Shown: one piece after another, positions 1-5,421 of the stretch
Layout of the letters: every line of letters starts with the position of its first letter
Numbering within the stretch: position 1 is the first letter of the stretch
NCBI GenBank assembly: GCA_903854075.1
Contig: CAINVI010000316.1
Span: forward strand, 1 to 5,421
Origin: Candidatus Pollutiaquabacter sp.
GTDB taxonomy: Bacteria; Bacteroidota; Bacteroidia; AKYH767-A; 2013-40CM-41-45
Reading direction: 5' to 3'
DNA: 5,421 bases
Made by a program: the position numbers and the translations under genes
The notes under the pieces: generated by a model
What the model was told of the DNA's origin: nothing
The model's database searches: none
The model's input: the letters and a program-made list of their open reading frames with translations, nothing else

Positions 1-1396
1 CGTGACTAAAAGTGCGTTTCGGCTCTTCAAACAATTGCCGGGCGGGCGTATCATGCAAGTAAATGCTGTAGGGATTAGGAACTAAAAATTTGACCGAACC
101 CAATGCATTCCACGGACCCGGCGTTTGTCGAATTTCATACTGAAAATTCGCAGGATTTACTTTTTGCCAGCCTATCGACAACGGACTTACCACCGTGGGA
201 TTCTTACCTCGAGTCACGACCTCCATATGATTTCTTTCCAGGTAAGCAGGATCGTTCTGAATAGCAGGTATCACCTCATCTCGGGCAATACTATTAGGAA
301 CCACCCAATACGGATGTAAGACCAAGGCATTTATTTTTCCGGAAAAGACAACCGTTCGGGAGGTTGACTTTCCGACAACAACCCTTGATCTCCAATCGAC
401 ATTCCTGTTGTGGTAGGCGATCAATTCATAGGCGGGAATATTAACGACCAGGTAATCTTCATTAGGCTCTTGCGGTAGCCATCGGCAGCGCTCCATATTT
501 ACCAGAATTTGTCTGATCCGATTATGCAGCGGTACATTCAATGCAGCAAGCGTCGGACGATCCAGTATTGAAGTGACCGAGAGCCCGTGCCGATGCTGAA
601 AATGTTCAATAGCGCGGATAAATGCAGCAGAATCGCAGTCTAGGGTGTCCTTCAAATCGCCTACTATAAAGAGCCGATGCGACACCAATCGCATTCGCTC
701 CATGAATCCATTTCGATCAGTACTTCCATTCAAAATTCGAAGAGAATCCCACTGATTTTTTTGCTCGAGTTCAACAAGTCTGCGCAACGCCAACTTCAAC
801 CGGTTATACAATGGATGTAACGGCTCCTCTTCGGCACATTGCTTTGCAGTACGTAAGCACAACGAATCAATGACTTCATCAACCGATCGACGACCGGTTG
901 GAATATACCACTCCAATTCTCTTCGCTGTTCCGGCGGTAGTCCGCGGAACTTTGCCGAGACATATTGATAGTACGCCGCGGTGAGCTCTACATCTAGCGT
1001 TCGTAACCTGGCTTGGTGGCCAGGAACCGCTGAATAGGCCGGCAATGAATCCAATCGCTCGTAAGTAAATGTTGGATTTTCCTGCTTTAGCAGCACTCCC
1101 TCTGATTGCGCATTAGCAAGCACATCGACAAAGGCCAATCCATGACTATTAAGCCCCTTAGAATCCAGCCAAGCCGCAGCATAATTTCTACGAGAATAAA
1201 ACAACCGCACCTGATCAGCAAAACGAACAGGTGTGGGAAGTTGAATCAATGTCGATTCAATCGTCAAACTATCGATCAATAATTCCCGGGCAGAACTATC
1301 TTCTACTTGTTCAACCGCATCCGGCTCATGTTTAGTGGAAGATTGACATCCGATCAGCCACCAAGAAAAAAAATAAAAAAGTAAAAACTGTTTCAA
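1..1396 (-). CDS. YcbB/LdtD-type L,D-transpeptidase lipoprotein, 3' end cut by the window edge
   Basis: This is a periplasmic peptidoglycan L,D-transpeptidase; the family forms 3-3 cross-links between stem peptides using a catalytic cysteine. The frame is open for 465 codons and runs off the left edge. Residues 1-17 form a lipoprotein signal (Lys2, a Phe/Trp-rich core, lipobox LIGC with Cys17). The scaffold region follows (FYSRRNYAAAWL, later LDVELTAAYYQY). A peptidoglycan-binding-like helix motif (FQHRHGL, 266-272) leads into NMERCRWLP (300-308). The YkuD catalytic domain starts near 315, with PGPWNALG and IYLHDTP (His448). The last visible residues are FSH (463-465) plus one G, so the expected Gly-Cys of SHGC lies just outside. 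No in-frame ATG or GTG exists between the in-frame stop at 1424-1426 and the lipobox, so TTG at 1394-1396 is the likely start. It lies 38 bases after the acidic-protein gene, probably in the same operon. The family call is firm; activity cannot be judged without the cysteine. Confidence 0.93.
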   Translation of the reverse strand, partial: MKQFLLFYFFSWWLIGCQSSTKHEPDAVEQVEDSSARELLIDSLTIESTLIQLPTPVRFADQVRLFYSRRNYAAAWLDSKGLNSHGLAFVDVLANAQSEGVLLKQENPTFTYERLDSLPAYSAVPGHQARLRTLDVELTAAYYQYVSAKFRGLPPEQRRELEWYIPTGRRSVDEVIDSLCLRTAKQCAEEEPLHPLYNRLKLALRRLVELEQKNQWDSLRILNGSTDRNGFMERMRLVSHRLFIVGDLKDTLDCDSAAFIRAIEHFQHRHGLSVTSILDRPTLAALNVPLHNRIRQILVNMERCRWLPQEPNEDYLVVNIPAYELIAYHNRNVDWRSRVVVGKSTSRTVVFSGKINALVLHPYWVVPNSIARDEVIPAIQNDPAYLERNHMEVVTRGKNPTVVSPLSIGWQKVNPANFQYEIRQTPGPWNALGSVKFLVPNPYSIYLHDTPARQLFEEPKRTFSH

Positions 1397-1434
1397 AATG
1401 ACCCGCTTTACAATCGAATTAATTCAAGCCGAGA

Positions 1435-2007
1435 TCACGAAAACCGGTCGTCATCATCGAAATCTCCAAGCCCCTCCTCTGCATCATCATCCTCCAGCTC
1501 GTCATCCTCCAATGCCTTAAAATCTGCTTCTCGAATGTTCGCCACCTCTCCTTCTACGATTAGCTTTGCTTCAGGGTGTGTCAGTTTATCAAAAAACTCT
1601 TCTTCCCATACCGACAGATCATCGTCCAGTGTATCACTTTCCATGAGTTCTCCCGCCACAAAATAAACGTCATCATACGGCTCTCCTCCTCGCTCGGTAG
1701 CATCAAATCCGGAAACACCGATCACTATGGCTTGCGGCGTAAACTCCATGACTGACCCTCGTGTACCTAGACCGTCTTCCCGTGATGCTGTAATTCGCAC
1801 ATGTCCATCGTAATCCACCTTCAGAAAATCGCTTACGACTTGCCGTAACTGATGTAAACACATCACATCCTGGCCTCCTAAACGGTAGATCCGAGCGTTC
1901 ACCAATAACTTGTTCAGAAAATCGTCTACAAATTCAAGCGCAACACGATCGAAGCCATTTAATCCTCGTTCATCCGCCTGAAAAATATCATCTTCAAAAT
2001 ATGCCAT
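1435..2007 (-). CDS. Acidic hypothetical protein, 190 residues, with an Asp/Glu-rich tail
   Basis: I do not recognise this family. The protein has no signal peptide or membrane segment and is probably cytoplasmic. Residues 1-165 look like a folded mixed alpha/beta domain: a helical stretch (ALEFVDDFLNKLLVNARIY, 23-41), a second helix (LHQLRQVVSDFL, 51-62), then probable strands (GHVRITA, SVMEFTPQAIVIGVSGF and DDVYFVAGEL). The C-terminal tail is strikingly acidic, with 15 of the 21 residues from 167 to 187 being Asp or Glu, and ends in DRFS. Cys50 is its only cysteine. The ATG at 2005-2007 is 11 bases downstream of the methyltransferase stop, and the transpeptidase starts 38 bases beyond this gene, so all three are likely co-transcribed. 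The conserved-looking core and tight spacing argue that it is a real gene. Acidic tails occur in proteins that bind basic partners or nucleic-acid-binding proteins, but assigning such a role here would be guesswork. Confidence 0.88.
   Translation of the reverse strand: MAYFEDDIFQADERGLNGFDRVALEFVDDFLNKLLVNARIYRLGGQDVMCLHQLRQVVSDFLKVDYDGHVRITASREDGLGTRGSVMEFTPQAIVIGVSGFDATERGGEPYDDVYFVAGELMESDTLDDDLSVWEEEFFDKLTHPEAKLIVEGEVANIREADFKALEDDELEDDDAEEGLGDFDDDDRFS
1447..1509 (-). other. Acidic low-complexity tail of the 190-residue protein
   Basis: This stretch encodes residues 167-187 of the hypothetical protein, where 15 of 21 residues are Asp or Glu, arranged in runs such as EDDE, EDDD and DDDD. 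On the plus strand it appears as a series of tcatc/tcctc words. It is probably disordered and is separate from the preceding folded region. Confidence 0.85.
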
Positions 2008-2018
2008 CGTAAATTCAA

Positions 2019-3362
2019 TTAGCGTTCAATATTCATTCTGATTCGTAATTCTTTAGGATAATGATTGTTCAAGCGGCCATTTACCGCCTTTCCCCAACCA
2101 AGTATTGCTTGATCATACTGTACAAGCAACCAACCGGATAATTCGCGACTGATTTCGATAGCATCACCACGCAGGTAGCGCAAAGCAGTTGGTTGATCCA
2201 CTACTATTTTTTCATGGCCGGAAGAAAGACAAACTGACATCGCTGCAGCGTGAGCCGGAATCAGCTCTTTACCTTTAATCGAACCAACTTTACAGCCAGA
2301 ATACACCACGCGCAGCTGCTGCCGCAGCAACTCCCAAACATTTCGGTGCACGGTTGGGATCGCCCAGATGTCCTCTTTATTGATATGATAATGAAAATCT
2401 CCTGAAAGTATATGAGCATACACCTGCGGAGAAATTGTCGATTTATGCGAAACCTCTTTTCGACTTCTTTTCGCAGAACCATACTTGGCATCGCTATTTG
2501 TTGATGGCTTACGCAGGGCTGCGATAAAAAAACCTTCGCCGTTAACCCGATGCGGATAAAAGCGCGCCATAGCCTTCGTAGTGACAATGCCTTCACTGCC
2601 GGGTACTGACAAGAGTTCCAATCCATATTCGGAGGTGAGATGAGCTATTATCTCTTCATCTTCTTCAGCCGACCAGGTGCATGTACTGTAAATCAATAAT
2701 CCACCCGGCGCTAATGCTTCTACTGCAACTGCTAAGATCGACCGTTGACGAACCGCGCAGTGATGCACATTATCTAAACTCCATTCGCGAACAGCCACTT
2801 CATCCTTTCGAAACATACCCTCACCGCTGCACGGAGCATCCACCAGAATCAGATCGAACATTCCCGACAACGCGGAGAAATCTTCCGGATTATTACGCGT
2901 GACAACATTCCCCGGATGGCCCCACTTGATGATATTATCGCATAATACTAGATTTCGTTGTGGAATTATTTCATTACTGACCAGAAGTGCCTGATCCGGC
3001 AACAACGACCGAAGATGCGTTGATTTACCGCCGGGGGCGGCACATAAATCAAGGGCCAATGCTGTATTACTTACATCAAGGTGGCTCTCCAGCACCTTTT
3101 CGAGAAACATGGAACTGGCTTCCTGAACATAATAAGCGCCTGCATGAAACGTCGGATCAAGCGTAAAGGAAGGACGTTCTCGCAAGTAACGTCCTAAGCG
3201 GCACCAGGGTACCGGCGACACATTTTCAAAACAACCCGATGGTTTAAACGGATTTAACCGGACACTAACCGGCGCCGGTTGTTCCAGCGCCATAAAAAAA
3301 GCTGCCGCCTCATCCCCTAACTGATGGCTCATACGGGCTACGAAATCGTCCGGCAACTGCAT
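2019..3362 (-). CDS. rsmF: RsmF-like rRNA cytosine-C5 methyltransferase (NOL1/NOP2/Fmu family)
   Basis: This is a SAM-dependent RNA 5-methylcytosine methyltransferase, complete at 447 residues. The N-terminal part (about 1-40) carries the family pattern ending in VSVRLNPFK, followed by YYVQEASSM (77-85). The Rossmann methyltransferase core has SAM motif I DLCAAPGGKS (105-114), motif IV DAPCSGEG (175-182, Cys178) and motif VI STCTW (226-230, Cys228). In this family the motif VI cysteine attacks C6 of the target cytosine and the motif IV cysteine helps release the product. RFYPHRVNGEGFF (267-279) closes the core. A basic Ser/Lys-rich linker (about 285-310) leads to a C-terminal PUA-like region ending GWGKAVNGRLNNHYPKELRI (422-441), an architecture shared with E. 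coli RsmF (16S rRNA C1407). The exact target base in this organism is inferred only. The gene is first in the leftward unit and has a promoter-like element just before its ATG. Confidence 0.95.
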   Translation of the reverse strand: MQLPDDFVARMSHQLGDEAAAFFMALEQPAPVSVRLNPFKPSGCFENVSPVPWCRLGRYLRERPSFTLDPTFHAGAYYVQEASSMFLEKVLESHLDVSNTALALDLCAAPGGKSTHLRSLLPDQALLVSNEIIPQRNLVLCDNIIKWGHPGNVVTRNNPEDFSALSGMFDLILVDAPCSGEGMFRKDEVAVREWSLDNVHHCAVRQRSILAVAVEALAPGGLLIYSTCTWSAEEDEEIIAHLTSEYGLELLSVPGSEGIVTTKAMARFYPHRVNGEGFFIAALRKPSTNSDAKYGSAKRSRKEVSHKSTISPQVYAHILSGDFHYHINKEDIWAIPTVHRNVWELLRQQLRVVYSGCKVGSIKGKELIPAHAAAMSVCLSSGHEKIVVDQPTALRYLRGDAIEISRELSGWLLVQYDQAILGWGKAVNGRLNNHYPKELRIRMNIER

Positions 3363-3366
3363 TTCG

Positions 3367-3374
3367 CAAAGGTA
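3367..3374 (-). promoter_or_regulatory. Bacteroidota-type -7 promoter element for the methyltransferase unit
   Basis: Read on the minus strand, these bases are TACCTTTG, a perfect match to the TAnnTTTG -7 consensus of the Bacteroidota housekeeping sigma factor. Only four bases (CGAA) separate it from the methyltransferase ATG at 3362, so transcription would begin at or very near the start codon. I see no good TTTG/TTG -33 element at the usual distance upstream, which lowers confidence. Confidence 0.5.
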
Positions 3375-3452
3375 ATGAAAGCTATCGATGCTTGCATTGT
3401 CGTAATCAGGCAGGAACTCACCGAAAAAGCATAACTAATAGCGGTGATTTTT

Positions 3453-3460
3453 TACCTTAG
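3453..3460 (+). promoter_or_regulatory. Probable -7 promoter element for the SLC1 transporter
   Basis: TACCTTAG matches the TAnnTTTG consensus at all but one defined position and ends six bases before the transporter ATG at 3467. Extended by one base each side it reads TTACCTTAGC, nine of ten identical to the divergent element TTACCTTTGC on the other strand. A short or absent 5' leader is implied. No clear -33 element is visible upstream. Confidence 0.4.
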
Positions 3461-3466
3461 CCGACT

Positions 3467-4681
3467 ATGAACTTTCTGCGCAGCATTTCACTGACAACCT
3501 GGATAATCATTTCCATGTTGCTGGGCATCGTACTCGGTGGCTGGTATCATGCCAACTGGGCCGACCAAACCACTGCATTTGCCGATAACATGCATTTGCT
3601 GAGCGACATCTTCCTGCGATTAATCAAGATGATCGTCGGGCCACTCGTATTCGCGTTGCTATTGACCGGTATTGCCAAAGCGGGCGACTTTAAGACGGTG
3701 GGCAGAATCGGACTGAAAACCATGATCTATTTCACCGGAGCAACAATTATCGCTCTCCTGATGGGACTGGTGATAGTAAATATTTTTGAGCCGGGAGCTG
3801 CCCTGCAATTGCATGGCTCTGCAACTGCGCCGGTAACACCAAAAGCTTTCCAAGCCCGGGAATTCGTGACTCATATTTTCCCGGAAAGCGTCATCGATTC
3901 ACTGGCACGAAATCAGATTTTACCGATAATCATATTCGTGCTCTTCTTTGGCGTCGCTACCGCCTCTCTACAAGAGCGCGGAAAAATTGTTGTGGACTTT
4001 TTTGATGCCATTGCACACATCATGCTGAAAGTGACCGCCTATGTGATGAACCTTGCACCCCTCGCCGTTTTCGGCGCTACATCAGCAGTCATCGCAGAAA
4101 AGGGTCTGGGTATTTTAGGCGGCTATGCACAAATCATACTCTGTTTCTTCGGCGGGCTACTTTTCTTCATATTCATCGTATTGCAGCTGATCTGTATTGT
4201 CTTACGGATCCCCTTTTTCAAATTATTGAGTCACGTAAAAGAACCAATGCTGTTAGCCTTTAGTACGGCCAGCAGTGAAGCAGCCATGCCCAAAACAATT
4301 CTTGGTCTGGAGCGTTTCGGATGTCCTAATCGTATTGTCAGTTTTGTATTACCGCTCGGCTACTCCTTCAATCTTGACGGCTCCATCATGTACATGACCT
4401 TTGCCACCATGTCGATTGCTCAAGCGTATGGCATGGATCTAAGCATTTCTCAACAAATCACCATGATGCTAATCTTACTGGTGACAAGTAAAGGAATGGC
4501 CGGAGTACCGAGGGCTTCGCTGGTCGTAATTGCCGGGATGCTTCAGACCTTCAATATTCCGCAAGAAGGCCTTGCCTTGCTACTTGCTGTAGACTGGCTA
4601 TTGGACATGGGCCGATCCGCAACCAATGTTATGGGAAATGCAGTTGCTACCGCAGTTGTTACCAAGTGGGAAGAAAAGTAA
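3467..4681 (+). CDS. SLC1/DAACS family dicarboxylate or amino-acid:cation symporter
   Basis: This inner-membrane secondary transporter belongs to the family of GltP, DctA and archaeal GltPh, which import glutamate/aspartate or C4-dicarboxylates with Na+ or H+. It is complete at 404 residues, slightly shorter than typical bacterial members. TM1 is about 10-27, followed by RLIKMIVGPLVF (51-62). The transport core is intact: hairpin HP1 SSEAAMP (269-275), TM7 GYSFNLDGS (298-306), HP2 SKGMAGVP (341-348) and TM8 with D376, D380, R383, S384, N387 and N391. By motif alignment to GltPh, R383 matches R397, which contacts the substrate side-chain carboxylate, so an acidic substrate is likely. Ser306 and Ser384 stand where GltPh has Thr314 and Thr398, and Asn391 stands at Asp405, a Na+-site residue, so the coupling ion is uncertain. 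It is a single gene, divergent from the methyltransferase, with no recognised partner. Confidence 0.95.
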   Translation: MNFLRSISLTTWIIISMLLGIVLGGWYHANWADQTTAFADNMHLLSDIFLRLIKMIVGPLVFALLLTGIAKAGDFKTVGRIGLKTMIYFTGATIIALLMGLVIVNIFEPGAALQLHGSATAPVTPKAFQAREFVTHIFPESVIDSLARNQILPIIIFVLFFGVATASLQERGKIVVDFFDAIAHIMLKVTAYVMNLAPLAVFGATSAVIAEKGLGILGGYAQIILCFFGGLLFFIFIVLQLICIVLRIPFFKLLSHVKEPMLLAFSTASSEAAMPKTILGLERFGCPNRIVSFVLPLGYSFNLDGSIMYMTFATMSIAQAYGMDLSISQQITMMLILLVTSKGMAGVPRASLVVIAGMLQTFNIPQEGLALLLAVDWLLDMGRSATNVMGNAVATAVVTKWEEK

Positions 4682-4713
4682 ATCGTCCGGTTTTGGAATA
4701 CATCTATTTCCGA

Positions 4714-5421
4714 CTACCACTTTCGTGGCTTCAAAGATTGATAGATCACGAATTTCTGTTTGATATATAGGCAGAAATCGTATTGAGAAGCGGTCTTGAG
4801 ATAATATTCCGGCACATTGCAATAATCGATAAACGCATCGAATTCATCATTATCGAGCTGAATGATGTCGTAGGAAACATAGTTCACCAACAACTCTTTC
4901 AATAACTGCCTCCGTTTTTCATCGTTGATGCGCTCAGCGTTGTGCCTTTTCAACTGTTCCAACTTACTGAACTCCTGATAGAGAAAGGTTATTGGACTCT
5001 GAAATGCGTTGACACCACTCAGCTGAAAATCTCTCTTGCTATAACCCAATCGTTCAATCTCTTTATAAATAGAATTCAACTCACGCGGCGAAAATATGAC
5101 CACCTCCTTTAAATCCACGTTCAACTTAATCAATGGAACATCGAGGTAATAGGAATTACCGGGCAACGAATCACGTAAACAGAACTTTTTAAATTCGTAA
5201 CCGGTTGACGCTACCATGAAAGTATCATCGGGCAGCAAGTTGACGGAAAATGTACCGTCAGCCTTACCAAAAATTCCATACGAAGTACGAAGATTGATGA
5301 TCATCAGATCCTCCAGGCGCTTGTCGGGTTGCAGGCTATTGTAAACCCTTCCGGTTACTGTAATAACCGAATCCTGAGCTTTCACCGCTGTAACCAATAC
5401 CGCTGTAAAAATCAAAATCAC
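4714..5421 (-). CDS. Exported protein with a carboxypeptidase-regulatory-like domain, 5' end cut by the window edge
   Basis: This is a secreted or envelope protein of a type common in Bacteroidota and of unknown function. 235 codons are visible. The visible part opens with the hydrophobic core of a signal peptide and a plausible signal peptidase I site (VKA before QDS, after residue 15). No positively charged n-region is present, so the GTG at the edge is probably internal and the true start lies outside. Residues about 20-108 resemble a CarboxypepD_reg-like beta sandwich: VTGRVYN, GIFGKADGTFSV, MVASTGYE, then LKEVVIF. This fold also occurs at the N-terminus of TonB-dependent receptors, but here no plug or barrel follows. 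Instead there is a mostly helical C-terminal region (about 112-230) with SPITFLYQEFSKLEQLKRH, a charged helix (161-178) and DEFDAFIDYCNVPEYYL. The stop is TAG at 4714-4716, 32 bases from the converging transporter stop. Confidence 0.85.
   Translation of the reverse strand: MILIFTAVLVTAVKAQDSVITVTGRVYNSLQPDKRLEDLMIINLRTSYGIFGKADGTFSVNLLPDDTFMVASTGYEFKKFCLRDSLPGNSYYLDVPLIKLNVDLKEVVIFSPRELNSIYKEIERLGYSKRDFQLSGVNAFQSPITFLYQEFSKLEQLKRHNAERINDEKRRQLLKELLVNYVSYDIIQLDNDEFDAFIDYCNVPEYYLKTASQYDFCLYIKQKFVIYQSLKPRKW

Noticed and set aside
125..319. Plus-strand open frame of 64 codons.
   Set aside because: It lies antisense within the YkuD catalytic domain of the transpeptidase, whose motifs are intact in the other frame. 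It has no recognisable protein features.
1416..1425. Perfect 10-base palindrome GAATTAATTC in the gap before the transpeptidase.
   Set aside because: It is short and AT-rich with no loop, no T-run and no second copy, so it is likely chance. It is too weak to call a terminator or operator.
2261..2902. Two further open frames inside the methyltransferase gene (minus 2261-2626 and plus 2681-2902).
   Set aside because: Both fall wholly within the methyltransferase, which carries all expected motifs. Their translations are low-plausibility shadows.
3421..3470. Shine-Dalgarno site for the transporter.
   Set aside because: No purine-rich GGAGG-like run precedes the ATG. The bases there fit a promoter element better.
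3659..3874. Minus-strand open frame antisense to the transporter.
   Set aside because: It lies wholly inside the strongly supported SLC1 gene and has no motif or initiation signal of its own.
4682..4713. Possible bidirectional terminator in the 32-base convergent gap (GGAATA and TATTTCC arms).
   Set aside because: The stem is six pairs at most, with a bulge and low GC, and no T-run follows on either strand.
4598..4822. Minus-strand frame spanning the convergent gap.
   Set aside because: It overlaps the ends of both the transporter and the exported-protein gene in a different frame, and its translation resembles no protein.

Overview
The window looks like an ordinary chromosomal segment from a member of the Bacteroidota. 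The support is a secreted carboxypeptidase-regulatory-like protein of a type common in that phylum, no convincing Shine-Dalgarno sequences, and TAnnTTTG-like promoter elements placed directly in front of start codons. I cannot assign it below phylum level. It is gene-dense, with no stretch over 300 bases lacking a gene, and I see no RNA gene, insertion sequence, CRISPR array or phage gene.

Positions 1-3362 hold three minus-strand genes that read leftward and look like one transcription unit. First is an RsmF-like rRNA cytosine-C5 methyltransferase (3362 to 2019). After an 11-base gap comes a 190-residue acidic protein of unknown function (2007 to 1435). After a 38-base gap comes a large lipoprotein L,D-transpeptidase of the YcbB/LdtD type (1396 to beyond position 1). 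The transpeptidase must begin at a non-ATG codon, probably TTG. The window edge cuts it inside its catalytic SHGC motif, so the nucleophilic cysteine is not visible.

Positions 3363-3466 form a 104-base divergent promoter region. Near-identical outward-facing elements (TTACCTTTGC and TTACCTTAGC) end only 3 to 5 bases before the two start codons, which suggests leaderless or nearly leaderless transcripts in both directions.

Positions 3467-4681 encode a complete SLC1/DAACS dicarboxylate or amino-acid:cation symporter. It converges, across a 32-base gap, on a minus-strand exported protein with a carboxypeptidase-regulatory-like beta domain (4714 to the right edge; its N-terminus is cut off).

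The genes cover rRNA modification, cell-wall cross-linking, solute uptake and an envelope protein, and nothing shows they act in one pathway. I found no strong case for a new biological system. The points most worth following up are the uncharacterised acidic protein between the methyltransferase and the transpeptidase, the paired start-proximal promoters, and the non-ATG start of the transpeptidase.
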